From assembly GCF_040654195.1 (NCBI RefSeq), contig NZ_JBFAHM010000003.1, positions 1-64,000 of the forward strand: a DNA stretch of 64,000 nucleotides. Reading direction: 5' to 3'. The position numbers and the translations under genes were made by a program. Of this stretch, positions 1 through 8,529 are shown one piece after another. Source of the stretch: Hamadaea sp013361475. Lineage in GTDB: Bacteria; Actinomycetota; Actinomycetes; Mycobacteriales; Micromonosporaceae. The notes under the pieces were generated by a model that was not told the DNA's origin, ran no database searches, and worked only from the letters and a program-made list of their open reading frames with translations. Position 1 is the first letter of the stretch; each line of letters begins with the position of its first letter.

Positions 1-47
1 TCTCGGTCGAATCATGGACCATGATTCGACCGAGAACCCTGATCCAG
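1..47. repeat. 59-bp family palindrome, copy 1 (cut by window edge)
   Basis: This is the right part of an imperfect palindrome that recurs eight times in the window. The visible stem has the central loop GAC flanked by AATCATG and CATGATT. Other copies mostly have TCTTG and CAAGA here, so the change is made on both arms and pairing is kept. It lies 76 bp beyond the stop codon of the LacI-type gene. Confidence 0.85.
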
Positions 48-123
48 CGCTGAGCGCGCGGCAGCGACGGCGGCAGCGCTGCGCGTGCGGCAGCGGCGCG
101 GGGCTGGGGGTGTGGTGGGGGTG

Positions 124-1125
124 TCAGGCGGAGGCGCGTACGACCAGCTCGGTCGGGAGGACCACCGATCCCGGGATCTCCTCACCCGCCACGAGCCGCA
201 GCAGTTGGCGGGCCATCTCCCGGCCCTGCCCGATGATGGGCTGCCGGATGGTCGTGAGTGGCGGTTCGGCGTACCGGGCCTGTTCGACGTCGTCGAAGCC
301 GACCAGCGCGACGTCGTCGGGGACTCGCCGGCCGGCTTCGCGGAGCGCCGTCAACGCGCCGAACGCCATCAGGTCGGAGGCCACGAAGACCGCGTCGAGG
401 TGGGGGTCGTCCGCGAGGAGCTGGCGCATCGCGACCGCACCGGATTCGCGGGTGAAGTCGCCGACGGCCACGATCGAGCGCCGGTCGGAGTCTTGGAGTT
501 CCTGCCGGTAGCCGGCGAGCCGGTCGATGCCCGCGACCATGTCCTGCGGCCCGGCGACGGTGGCGATCCGGGTCCGGCCGCGCTCCAGCAGGTGGCGTAC
601 GGCGAGTCGGGCTCCGCCGACGCTGTCGACCTCGACGTACGGGACGACGCTCCGGCCGAGCGGCCGCCCGCCGCAGACCACCGGGATGCCCATCCGGTGC
701 AGCGAGTTGGGCAGTGGGTCGGCGCCGTGCATCGAGGCGATGATGACCCCGTCGACGTGACGGGCCAGCGCGTACCGCTCGATCCGGTCGTGGGCGGACG
801 GGGAGCCGCCGACCATGAGGACGAGCTGCTTGTCGGCCGCCTCCAGTTCCTGGGAGACGCCCCGGATGAAGCCCGGGATGGCCTGGTCTTCGGAGAAGAC
901 CCGGAACTCGCTCTCGGGCAGGATCAGTGCGATCGAGTCCGTCCGCTGGGTGACCAGGCTGCGTGCGGCCTGGTTCGGCACGTAGCCGAGTTCGGCGATG
1001 GCCCGCTGGACCGTCTCGCGGATGGCCGGCGTGACGGTGGGGGAGCCGTTGACGACGCGGGACACCGTCGCCCGGGACACGCCCGCGCGCTCGGCCACCT
1101 GCTCCAGTGTCGGTCGGCCGGTCAT
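124..1125 (-). CDS. LacI-family transcriptional regulator
   Basis: DNA-binding repressor of the LacI/GalR family, which typically senses a sugar and controls a sugar-use operon. The N-terminus (RPTLEQVAERAGVSRATVSR) is the canonical LacI helix-turn-helix with its hinge, followed by a periplasmic-binding-protein-like effector domain (residues about 60-330) ending in the usual TTIRQP and LPTELVVR blocks. Length (333 residues) is normal. I chose the ATG at 1125 rather than 1155 because a G-rich ribosome site (GGGGGG) lies 5-6 nt upstream and the protein then starts directly before the HTH. No sugar operon is visible to its right, so its targets are probably left of the window. Which sugar it senses cannot be told. 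Confidence 0.93.
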   Translation of the reverse strand: MTGRPTLEQVAERAGVSRATVSRVVNGSPTVTPAIRETVQRAIAELGYVPNQAARSLVTQRTDSIALILPESEFRVFSEDQAIPGFIRGVSQELEAADKQLVLMVGGSPSAHDRIERYALARHVDGVIIASMHGADPLPNSLHRMGIPVVCGGRPLGRSVVPYVEVDSVGGARLAVRHLLERGRTRIATVAGPQDMVAGIDRLAGYRQELQDSDRRSIVAVGDFTRESGAVAMRQLLADDPHLDAVFVASDLMAFGALTALREAGRRVPDDVALVGFDDVEQARYAEPPLTTIRQPIIGQGREMARQLLRLVAGEEIPGSVVLPTELVVRASA

Positions 1126-1197
1126 GGGCACCCCCCGCATCGCCGCGTTGATCATGGACTTTTCACCCTCGACACTCTGACCGCACTCCTGGCGGCT

Positions 1198-1213
1198 CGC
1201 GCAAGCGCTCTCC
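1198..1213. promoter_or_regulatory. Candidate LacI-family operator
   Basis: The sequence CGCAAGCGCTCTCC contains the central AGCGCT typical of LacI/GalR operators. It lies about 75 bp upstream of the LacI-type gene, in the gap before the next gene. Autoregulation is therefore likely. This rests on motif resemblance only. Confidence 0.5.
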
Positions 1214-1263
1214 GGCGCCGCACCACAATTGACTCCATGATCAACGGGGTGGGAGGCGGTGGG

Positions 1264-2055
1264 TCAGCCGACTCGGAGCGCCTCGAGCAGGGACTCGTCG
1301 CCGGCGAGTTCCAGCACGTCGAAGCCGACCCGGCCGAACATCGCCAGGAGCAGGTCGGAAGCGGTCCCGGAGGCGGAGACCCGCGGGTGGGGCTCGTCGC
1401 TGTCGAGGATGGTGCCGGTGTCGAGGAGGGCGACGCCCGGCCCGCGCAGCCGGAGGAACCACTCCTCCTCCGTGTCGGTGGCGAGCAGGTGCACGACGCC
1501 GATCTTGTCGGCCGGACCCTTCCGCCGGCTGCCGCCCGCGGGAAGCCAGGTGTCGAGCACCTCGCTGACTCCGTCGGCGGCCAGCTTGTCCTCGATCGGT
1601 TCGGCGCGGGCGATCGCCATCTGCGCGTCCCAGCGGTGCACCGCGGTCTCCAGGGCGAGGCGGCGATCCCAGAACGCGACCTTTTTCGCCTGCGGGGCCC
1701 AGTTCCAGGCGGGCATGTCGGGGTCGAGCGCCTCCAGCGTCGTGAGCAGCCGTTCCGCTCGTTCGTCGAAGACCTTGATCGCCTCGGCGGCGGGCGGACG
1801 CTGGTCGGCGGGCGTACCGTCGTCGATCGGGGGCAGCTGCGGATCGGTGGTGAGCCCTCGGCTGAGGTGCGACAGGTGCCGCTCGTAGACGTAGGAGAGA
1901 TGGTGGACCAGATCGAGAATCGTCCATCCCGGGCAGGATGGGACCGCGATGTCCGGATCGGCGTCGAGCGCCTCGGCCGCCGCCGATCGGAAGGCCGTGA
2001 TCTCCGGCCGCAGTGCGGCCAGCCAGAACTCCTTGCTGCCGTGCGTCCTGCTCAT
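1264..2055 (-). CDS. Maleylpyruvate isomerase family mycothiol-dependent enzyme
   Basis: Member of the DinB-like MDMPI family, metal-binding enzymes of actinobacteria that use mycothiol as cofactor. The N-terminal four-helix domain is recognisable (SCPGWTILDLVHHLSYVYER, residues about 40-60), with histidines that would bind the metal. The C-terminal part matches the MDMPI C-domain layout (AIARAEPIEDKLAADGVSEV, later VSASGTASDLLLAMFGR). The start at 2055 is set by a strong Shine-Dalgarno GGGAGG five nt upstream. It is 263 residues long and divergent from murB with a 48-bp gap. The real substrate is unknown, as for most members. The window also holds mshA, so mycothiol should be made. Confidence 0.85.
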   Translation of the reverse strand: MSRTHGSKEFWLAALRPEITAFRSAAAEALDADPDIAVPSCPGWTILDLVHHLSYVYERHLSHLSRGLTTDPQLPPIDDGTPADQRPPAAEAIKVFDERAERLLTTLEALDPDMPAWNWAPQAKKVAFWDRRLALETAVHRWDAQMAIARAEPIEDKLAADGVSEVLDTWLPAGGSRRKGPADKIGVVHLLATDTEEEWFLRLRGPGVALLDTGTILDSDEPHPRVSASGTASDLLLAMFGRVGFDVLELAGDESLLEALRVG

Positions 2056-2091
2056 CCGGTCCTCCCGCGTACCGCCGTCCCGTGCACAGCT

Positions 2092-2103
2092 TAGGGTGAG
2101 TGC
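2092..2103 (+). promoter_or_regulatory. Leaderless-type promoter of murB
   Basis: A TAGGGT hexamer ends six nt before the GTG start of murB (TAGGGT, gagtgc, GTG). There is no Shine-Dalgarno. A -10 box at this distance places the transcript start at or next to the start codon, giving a leaderless mRNA. Confidence 0.6.
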
Positions 2104-3207
2104 GTGCCTGAGGTCAGCCCTGATGTGTCGCTCGCCCGTTGGACCACCCTCGGCCTGGGCGGTCCAGCCCGCCGGATGATCGCCGCGAACAGCGTCGATG
2201 AGATCGTGCAAAGTGTACGGTCCGCCGGCGACGGTCCCGCACTCGTCCTGGCGGGTGGGAGCAATGTCGTGATCGGCGACGACGGCTTCCCCGGCGTCGT
2301 GGTCCTGATCCAGTCGGCGGGCTGGACCGTGACCGCCGCCGACGACAATACCGTTGACCTGGTCGTTCAAGCCGGGCAGAACTGGGACGACTTCGTGGCC
2401 TTCACGGTCGCCGAGGGGCTCGCCGGGGTGGAGTGCCTGTCGGGCGTACCGGGGTCGACGGGGGCCACGCCGATCCAGAACGTCGGCGCCTACGGTCAGG
2501 ACGTGTCCGAGGTGATCACCGCGGTCACCGTCCTCGACCGGCTCGCCGACGAGGTCGTGGAGCTGTCCGCGGCTGAGTGCGACTTCGCGTACCGCGGCAG
2601 CCGGTTCAAGCACAACGACCGGTGGGTCGTCCTGTCCGTGGCCATGCGCCTGGCCCGCTCGCCGCTCTCCACGCCCATCCGGTACGCGGAACTGGCGCGA
2701 CGCCTCGGGGTGGAGCCCGGCGACCACGTGCCTCTGGAGCAGGTCCGCGCCGCCGTGCTCGCCCTGCGCAGGGGCAAGGGCATGGTGCTGGATCCGGAGG
2801 ATCCCGATACGCGTTCGGTCGGCTCCTTCTTCATGAATCCGGTGCTGTCCGCTTCGGCGTACCAGATGTTTCTGGCGAAAGCCGACGCCCGGCTGTCGCT
2901 CGATCCGGCGTCAGCCGGGAGGACGGCGGCTCGGAGCGAGAAGACCAGCCCTGCGCCGGCGACGTGGCCGGAGGCGGACGGCAAGGTCAAGGTCAGCGCG
3001 GCCTGGCTGATCGAGAACGCCGGCTTCCGCAAGGGGTACGCGCGTGGCGGCGCGGCGATCTCCGGCAAGCACACGCTGGCCCTGACCAACCGCGGCGGCC
3101 GGACCGAGGACCTGCTGGAACTGGCCCGGGAGGTACGCGACGGCGTGCACGCGCGGTTCGGCGTGACGCTGCGGCCGGAGCCCGTGCTGATCAACTGCGA
3201 GCTGTAG
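2104..3207 (+). CDS. murB: UDP-N-acetylenolpyruvoylglucosamine reductase MurB
   Basis: Cytosolic flavoenzyme that reduces UDP-GlcNAc-enolpyruvate to UDP-MurNAc with NADPH, the second step of peptidoglycan precursor synthesis. The FAD-binding region shows LAGGSNVVIGDDGFPG and GVPGSTGATPIQNVGAYGQ, and the catalytic serine region reads RSVGSFFMNPVL. The C-terminal block WLIENAGFRKG is also typical of MurB. Length is 367 residues, with a slightly long loop before the C-terminal block (about residues 258-295). It starts with GTG, apparently leaderless. In M. tuberculosis the orthologue (Rv0482) opens the same conserved gene order seen in this window. Confidence 0.96.
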   Translation: MPEVSPDVSLARWTTLGLGGPARRMIAANSVDEIVQSVRSAGDGPALVLAGGSNVVIGDDGFPGVVVLIQSAGWTVTAADDNTVDLVVQAGQNWDDFVAFTVAEGLAGVECLSGVPGSTGATPIQNVGAYGQDVSEVITAVTVLDRLADEVVELSAAECDFAYRGSRFKHNDRWVVLSVAMRLARSPLSTPIRYAELARRLGVEPGDHVPLEQVRAAVLALRRGKGMVLDPEDPDTRSVGSFFMNPVLSASAYQMFLAKADARLSLDPASAGRTAARSEKTSPAPATWPEADGKVKVSAAWLIENAGFRKGYARGGAAISGKHTLALTNRGGRTEDLLELAREVRDGVHARFGVTLRPEPVLINCEL

Positions 3208-3263
3208 CAGCCCTGGGCGGGCGATCTTCGTAACAGCAGGTCAGCGCCGTCGTTACGTCCAAT

Positions 3264-4949
3264 ATGGGCGTTTTGCTAAAAACGCGGCGATGGGGTGTAC
3301 CCGTCGCCGCTCTTCTTATGGCGACTGGAGCATCCACTGCGGCGTACGCCGCCCCGGTCGCCGCACCGCGGGCGCTGCCCGCGCCGCCGGCCGCGACCGA
3401 TGCGTGGGCGACCTGCCCGAACTACGCATACATGGTGACGTTGCCGGCGGGCAGCGGGCGGTCGACCTTCAACCGCTACGACATCAGCACGGCGAGCCTG
3501 ATCCCGATCAAGCAGTTCGACTTCGTGGTGAACGCGATCGGCTACTCCAAGACGCAGAACCTCGTCTGGGGCGCGCACTCGGTCGACGACGGCCCCGACC
3601 GCCTCGTCCGGTTCGGCGAACAGGGGGCGCTCGTCGAGGTGGGCGTACCGGAGGACTCGTCGGGCAACCCGTTGACGGAGTTCGAGGCGCTGGCCGGCAC
3701 GGTCGACGGCAACACCTACATCGTGCACACGCGTACGCCGGCGAACCACCTCATGACGATCGACGTGAACCCCGGCAGCTCGACCTTCGGGCAGGTGCTG
3801 ACAGACGTCACCTTGTCGCGGACGTCGCCCGGGCAGAGCTATCTGAACGTCGGTGACTGGGACATCTACGACCAGGACGGCCTCCTGTACGCCGTCGAGC
3901 TGGACAGCAACTTCCGCAAGCTCGTCAAGATCGACCCGGCCTCCGGTCAGGTGACCGACGTGGCGACGGTGACCGCCGACCTGCCCAACAGCAGCAACTA
4001 CGGGGCGGCGTTCGTGGAGGACGGCAGCGGCAACTTCTACGTCGGCGCCAACGACGTGAAGTCCGGCGGCTCGCTGACCGGGCAGAGTCAGACCTTCATG
4101 CTGCGTACTGGTCTGACGCCGCCACTGACGACGGCGTACGGGAAGGGCGCGGCGCTGCGCGTCAACGACGGCGCCGACTGTCTGCTCGCGACGGACTTCG
4201 GCGACGCGCCCGACACGTACGGCACGCTCGACAACTCCGGCGGTCCCGCCCACGTGCTGTCGTCGTACCTGCACAAGGGGACGAACCTGCGGATCGGCTC
4301 GGCCATCGACGCCGACCTCGACGGGTTCAGCGACGCCGACGGGAAGGTCGACGACGACAACGTGCCCGGCCAGAGCGACGAGGACGGCGTACCGGCCGGG
4401 ACGAAGATCGTCTCGACCAGACCGAAGCTCACCGTGAAGATCACGAACACCACCGGGCTCTCCGCGGTGCTCGCCGGATGGCTCGACAGCAACCGGAACG
4501 GCAAGTTCGACGACGCCGAGCGGGCCACGGTCGCGCTCACGGCGTCGGCGACGAGCGCCACGCTCAGCTGGAAGGCGTTCTCGCTCCCGAGCGCGTCGGC
4601 CGAGACGTTCCTGCGGCTGCGCCTCTACGAAGCGGGCCGGACCGAGGCCGCGACCGGGCCGAAGCCCGGCGGCTGGGTCGACGGCGGTGAGGTGGAGGAC
4701 CACGAGGTCACCCTGGTACGCGGTCCGGTCGGAGCGGTGAACGCGGCCGCTGCCGGGACCTCCGGCGGCACCACGACTGGTTCCACCGGTTCGGAGACCG
4801 ATTCCGCGACCGGCTCCGACGGCGGCGACCTCGCCTCGACCGGTTTCGTCCTGCGGCCCTATCTGCTGCTGGGCGTCGGCATGGTGCTGCTCGGTCTGGT
4901 CATCCTGATCGTGGCCCTCATGATCGGCCCGAAGAAGGTCCGCCGCTGA
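3264..4949 (+). CDS. Surface protein: DUF6923-like plus GEVED domain, LAXTG sorting signal
   Basis: Exported, probably wall-anchored protein of 561 residues. The signal peptide ends at AYA-AP (about residue 30). The first half (about 50-310) starts with CPNYAYMVTLPAG and resembles the beta-propeller-like DUF6923. The second half is a GEVED domain, running from TDFGDAPDTYGTL to the name-giving GGEVEDHEV, with acidic probably calcium-binding loops (DADLDGFSDADGKVDDD). The tail has a Gly/Thr/Ser-rich linker, then LASTG, a hydrophobic helix and KKVRR. This is a sortase signal of the LAXTG type used by class E sortases. It is a tandem paralogue of the next gene, with a 59-bp palindrome between them. 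No sortase lies in the window. The ligand or role is unknown. The start has no clear Shine-Dalgarno. Confidence 0.85.
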   Translation: MGVLLKTRRWGVPVAALLMATGASTAAYAAPVAAPRALPAPPAATDAWATCPNYAYMVTLPAGSGRSTFNRYDISTASLIPIKQFDFVVNAIGYSKTQNLVWGAHSVDDGPDRLVRFGEQGALVEVGVPEDSSGNPLTEFEALAGTVDGNTYIVHTRTPANHLMTIDVNPGSSTFGQVLTDVTLSRTSPGQSYLNVGDWDIYDQDGLLYAVELDSNFRKLVKIDPASGQVTDVATVTADLPNSSNYGAAFVEDGSGNFYVGANDVKSGGSLTGQSQTFMLRTGLTPPLTTAYGKGAALRVNDGADCLLATDFGDAPDTYGTLDNSGGPAHVLSSYLHKGTNLRIGSAIDADLDGFSDADGKVDDDNVPGQSDEDGVPAGTKIVSTRPKLTVKITNTTGLSAVLAGWLDSNRNGKFDDAERATVALTASATSATLSWKAFSLPSASAETFLRLRLYEAGRTEAATGPKPGGWVDGGEVEDHEVTLVRGPVGAVNAAAAGTSGGTTTGSTGSETDSATGSDGGDLASTGFVLRPYLLLGVGMVLLGLVILIVALMIGPKKVRR

Positions 4950-4971
4950 TCTTGAGCGCCGTCTTGTGGCG

Positions 4972-5030
4972 CTGGATCAGGGTTCTCGGTCGAATCTTGC
5001 CCCAAGATTCGACCGAGAACCCTGATCCAG
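4972..5030. repeat. 59-bp family palindrome, copy 2 (perfect)
   Basis: The best copy in the window: perfect 28-bp arms around a 3-nt loop CCC. It begins 22 bp after the stop of the LAXTG surface protein gene and could act as its transcription terminator, though no T-run follows. Confidence 0.95.
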
Positions 5031-5084
5031 CGGGAAACCGCGGACGACCAGCATCTCCGGCATGATCGACTCGTTGGGTTTTTC

Positions 5085-6710
5085 GTGCTGTTTATCCGAA
5101 TCGGGAAGCTTGTCGGAATAGCCGCGATCGGTTCGGCGGCGGCGGGACTCGCGCCCACCGCCGCCTTCGCCGCGCTGACACCGCCCGCGCCGCCGACCAC
5201 GCCCTTCACCGAATGCCCCAACCTCGGATACCAGGTCCAGTCGCAGGACGGGAAGACCTCCACCTACGGCTACTTCGACCTGAACACCTCGACCTTCGTG
5301 CCGATCAGGAAGTTCGACACGGCGGTCAACGGCACCGGGTACTCCCGGGCGCAAGGCGTGTTCTGGGGCATGCTCACGAACTACGACAACAACCACCTGG
5401 CCCGCTGGGATCGCGCCGGCAACCTGGTGGACGTCGGGCCGTTGGACGGCGTACCGGCCGGTCAGGTGATCCGGACGAACGTGGGCACCGTCGACGACCA
5501 GGACCATCTGCTGATCCAGACCCGGGATCCGGCCGCCGACAAGCCCGGTCTCGACGGGCCGACCAACGCGCTGATCAAAGTCGACATCGACCCCGACAGC
5601 CCGACCTTCGGCGAGATCCTCGGCAACGTTCCGCTCAGCCGGGCCACCACCGGCATGGACTTCCTGCGCATCGGCGACTGGGACTACAACCCGGCCGACG
5701 GCATGCTCTACTCGCTGGAGATGGTCGGCGACACCAAACGGGAACTGGTCAAGATCGACCCGTCGACCGGGCAGGTCACCGACGTCAAGGACCTCACCGC
5801 CCAGCTGCCCGACTCGCAGAACTACGGCGCGGTCTACGTCGAGGACGTCAGCGGCACCGTCTACGTCTCGGCCAACGACGTCGACGACAAGCTCGCCCAC
5901 GGCCAGCCCGGTGCGATGAGCCGCACCTTCGCGATCTACGCGCCCTACTCGGACCCGCACATCATCGCGTACACCCCGGGTGCGCCGCTGCTCATCAACG
6001 ACGGCGCGGACTGCCTCGTGGCGACGGACTTCGGCGACGCGCCGGACAGCTACAAGACGCTCAACCCGCACGGCGGACCGGGGCACATCTTCACCGAGGT
6101 CGAGCACCCCGGGCAGCACCTGCGGATCGGCAAGCTGATCGACCCCGACCTCGACGGCATCCCGACCGCAAAAGCGGACGGCGACGACAAGAACCTCCCC
6201 GTCAACGACGAGGACGGCGTCACGCCCGGCACCACGATCTACGCCAACGCGCCGGCGCTGAGCGTACCGATCACGAACACGACGGGGGAGAAGGCGACCC
6301 TGGCCGGGTGGCTCGACCTCGACGGGTCCGGCACGTTCGAGGACGCCGAGCGGGCCATGGTCACCGTCGAACCGGGACAGAGCAGCGCCGAGCTGACCTG
6401 GCACCCGCTGGAGAACGGCCGGACCGAGAGCCTGACGCAGACCTACCTGCGGCTGCGGCTCTACCCCGGCGAGGTCGCCGACCCCAAGCCGACCGGAGCC
6501 CGGTTCATCCAGGGCGGCGAGATCGAAGACCACAAGATCGTCTTCGGGCTGCCCGATACGGGCAACGACCTGCGGCCGATCCTCGGACTCGGGCTCGGAC
6601 TGCTCGCCGCCGGACTGGTCATCACCGGCGTCACCGGGACCGGCCGGCGTCGGCCGACTCCGGCGGGACCGACCAACCGGCGGCCGAGTCCCCGCCCCGC
6701 CCGCACCTGA
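5085..6710 (+). CDS. Surface protein: DUF6923-like plus GEVED domain, LPXTG sorting signal
   Basis: Paralogue of the preceding gene, 541 residues, with the same layout. A signal peptide ends at AFA-AL, followed by the N-terminal domain starting CPNLGYQVQSQDG and a GEVED domain (TDFGDAPDSYKTL to GGEIEDHKI). The acidic DPDLDGIPTAKADGDDK loop again suggests calcium binding. The sorting signal differs: LPDTG, then a hydrophobic helix and GRRR, so a different sortase class may anchor it. The last about 25 residues after the RRR are unusually long and Pro/Arg rich for a sorting signal. It starts with GTG at 5085; I see no better start. Function unknown beyond surface display. Confidence 0.83.
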   Translation: MLFIRIGKLVGIAAIGSAAAGLAPTAAFAALTPPAPPTTPFTECPNLGYQVQSQDGKTSTYGYFDLNTSTFVPIRKFDTAVNGTGYSRAQGVFWGMLTNYDNNHLARWDRAGNLVDVGPLDGVPAGQVIRTNVGTVDDQDHLLIQTRDPAADKPGLDGPTNALIKVDIDPDSPTFGEILGNVPLSRATTGMDFLRIGDWDYNPADGMLYSLEMVGDTKRELVKIDPSTGQVTDVKDLTAQLPDSQNYGAVYVEDVSGTVYVSANDVDDKLAHGQPGAMSRTFAIYAPYSDPHIIAYTPGAPLLINDGADCLVATDFGDAPDSYKTLNPHGGPGHIFTEVEHPGQHLRIGKLIDPDLDGIPTAKADGDDKNLPVNDEDGVTPGTTIYANAPALSVPITNTTGEKATLAGWLDLDGSGTFEDAERAMVTVEPGQSSAELTWHPLENGRTESLTQTYLRLRLYPGEVADPKPTGARFIQGGEIEDHKIVFGLPDTGNDLRPILGLGLGLLAAGLVITGVTGTGRRRPTPAGPTNRRPSPRPART

Positions 6711-6750
6711 CCCCGCCCGCACCTGACCCCGCCCGCACCTGGCGTTCGCG

Positions 6751-6809
6751 CTGGATCAGGGTTCTCTGTCGAATCTTGGGGCAAGATTCGACCGAGAACC
6801 CTGATCCAG
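6751..6809. repeat. 59-bp family palindrome, copy 3
   Basis: Near-perfect copy with loop GGG and one unpaired position in the left arm (TCTCTG where the others have TCTCGG). It lies between two convergent genes, 40 bp after one stop and 50 bp after the other, where a bidirectional terminator would be expected. Confidence 0.93.
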
Positions 6810-6859
6810 CCCCAAAGCGGGGCGCGCCAGAGCGGCACGCGCTGAAGGGGGCGCGATGA

Positions 6860-7627
6860 TCACGACGGCCAGGGGATGGTGAGTTCGCCGAGCCGCCACC
6901 GCCGCGGCCCGTCCAACACCGGATGCCCGCCGTCCGCGTACGCCCGAACCGTCGCCAGCCAGCGTTGACGCGGCCCGAAGACGCCCATGGGAGCGGCCCG
7001 TTCCCACGAGACGGTCAGCGCTTCGAGTACCGAGTGAATCGGTGCGCCCGGCACGTTGTGGTGGATGAGCGCTTTGGGCAGCCGTTCGGCGAAGACCGCC
7101 GGGCTTTCCAAGGTGGACAGTTTGGCGGCCAGTGTGAGGCTTTCGGGTGCGGTGGAACCCGCGGCCAGCAGCGCCCAGGTCGCGATCCGGCCCAGTTCGT
7201 CGCACGTGCCCTCGACGAGCCAGCCGTCCGGGGCCAGCCGTTCACACATCGTCTCCCACGCCAAACGAACTGCCGACTCGTCGTACTGCCGCAACACGTT
7301 GAATGCGCGTACCACTTGGGGACGCAGTCCGGCCAGCTCGAACCCGCCCCGGCGGAACTCCAGCCGTGGCGGGTCCGCCGCCGGCTGCGCCGCGGCTACG
7401 CGTACCGGATCGATCTCGAGACCGACCACGTGCGGCCGGAAGGAGGCCAGCCGGTCGGCCAGCTCCACGGCGGTGATGGGGGTGGCCCCGTAGCCGAGGT
7501 CGACCACGAGCGGCGAGTCCACCGAGGCGAGCGTGGCGGCCAGCCGCCACGCGATCCAGCGGTCGACGCGGCGCAACCGGTTGGGGTTGGTCGTGCCGCG
7601 GGTGATCTCGCCGAGCGGCCGCCTCAA
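6860..7627 (-). CDS. Class I SAM-dependent methyltransferase
   Basis: Predicted methyltransferase of 255 residues. The SAM-binding motif I is VVDLGYGATPIT (about residue 38) and the acidic residue after strand 2 lies in HVVGLEIDP. The region RAFNVLRQYDESAV follows strand 4. The substrate is not evident. The start is inferred to be TTG at 7627, overlapping the stop of the upstream SDR gene (TTGA). A ribosome site AAGGTGG lies nine nt before it and no better start follows before the conserved TRGTTNPNRLRRVDRW segment. The four-base overlap implies translational coupling with the SDR gene. Confidence 0.82.
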   Translation of the reverse strand: MRRPLGEITRGTTNPNRLRRVDRWIAWRLAATLASVDSPLVVDLGYGATPITAVELADRLASFRPHVVGLEIDPVRVAAAQPAADPPRLEFRRGGFELAGLRPQVVRAFNVLRQYDESAVRLAWETMCERLAPDGWLVEGTCDELGRIATWALLAAGSTAPESLTLAAKLSTLESPAVFAERLPKALIHHNVPGAPIHSVLEALTVSWERAAPMGVFGPRQRWLATVRAYADGGHPVLDGPRRWRLGELTIPWPS

Positions 7628-8385
7628 AGCTTGCGGGCCACCTTGTGCTGGGCGGCCTGCGCGAGCGGGCGTACGACGAGCCGGTCGACGTTGACGTGGT
7701 GCGGCCGGGTCGCGCACCAGGCGATGCAGTCGGCGATGTCGTCGGCGACCAGCGGCTCGGCCACGCCCGAGTAGACCGCCGCCGCCTTGCCGGAGTCGCC
7801 ACCGAAGCGGTTGACGGCGAATTCGTCGGTCTTCACCATGCCCGGCTCGATCTCGATCACCCGGACCGGCTCGCCGTTCAGTTCGAGCCGCAGCGTCCCG
7901 GTGAGCGCGTGCTGGGCGTGCTTGGCCGCGGTGTACCCGCCGCCGCCCTCGTAGACGATGTGCCCGGCGGTCGACACGACGTTCACGATCGTGCCCGCGC
8001 CCGAGTCGATCAGCGCCGGAAGCAGCGCTCGCGTGACGCGGAGGGTGCCGAGGACGTTGACGTCGAACATCCACTGCCAGTCCTCGACCGAGCCGGCCGC
8101 GACCGGGTCCGCGCCGTGCGCACCCCCGGCGTTGTTCACGACCAGCGTCAACGGCTCCTCGAGCGTGGCCACCTGCGCGGCCAGGTCGGCGACCGAGGTG
8201 TCCGAGGTCACATCGCAGGTCGCCGGAGTGATCCGGCCCTGGGCGACAGCGGCGAGCGCAGCGAGCCGGTCACTGCGACGAGCTGCGGCGACGACGTGGA
8301 AACCCTCTTCGGCCAGCCGCCGCGCCGTCGCGGCGCCGATGCCGCTGGAAGCGCCGGTGACCACCGCGATGCCTCTGGACTGCAT
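7624..8385 (-). CDS. SDR-family oxidoreductase
   Basis: Classical short-chain dehydrogenase of 253 residues, cytosolic. The NADP-binding motif is VVTGASSGIGAATARRL at the N-terminus, with RR after strand 2 favouring NADP. The NNAG motif is present (LVVNNAGGAHG). The catalytic YxxxK is YTAAK within GGGGYTAAKHAQHA. It is the likely counterpart of M. tuberculosis Rv0484c, which also lies between murB and mshA. Substrate unknown. Its stop codon overlaps the start of the methyltransferase gene, so the two form an operon divergent from mshA. Confidence 0.93.
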   Translation of the reverse strand: MQSRGIAVVTGASSGIGAATARRLAEEGFHVVAAARRSDRLAALAAVAQGRITPATCDVTSDTSVADLAAQVATLEEPLTLVVNNAGGAHGADPVAAGSVEDWQWMFDVNVLGTLRVTRALLPALIDSGAGTIVNVVSTAGHIVYEGGGGYTAAKHAQHALTGTLRLELNGEPVRVIEIEPGMVKTDEFAVNRFGGDSGKAAAVYSGVAEPLVADDIADCIAWCATRPHHVNVDRLVVRPLAQAAQHKVARKL

Positions 8386-8460
8386 GACACGATCATGCCC
8401 GGTTCATCTCGGTGCCCGGCCGCCGGGAGGGGCCAGTCCGCTCGCCGGGACGCCACAAGC

Positions 8461-8480
8461 GACGTGATGTGGATCACGTC
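8461..8480. promoter_or_regulatory. Crp-like palindromic operator upstream of mshA
   Basis: The 20-bp sequence GACGTGATGTGGATCACGTC is a perfect inverted repeat with 8-bp arms and a 4-bp centre. It contains CGTGA-N6-TCACG, the half-site spacing of CRP/FNR-family operators (TGTGA-N6-TCACA). It sits 50-70 bp upstream of the chosen mshA start and about 75 bp from the divergent SDR gene, so it could serve both. Confidence 0.6.
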
Positions 8481-8529
8481 TGACGGATGTGTCGGGATTA
8501 TGAACAACCGCCGCGCTGTTGGAGGCACC

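Noticed and set aside
85..2094. A 669-codon plus-strand open frame
   Set aside because: It lies opposite the LacI and MDMPI genes, is rich in Arg/Gly/Asp and crosses unrelated genes. High-GC DNA yields such frames; the two minus-strand genes have clear domains and ribosome sites.
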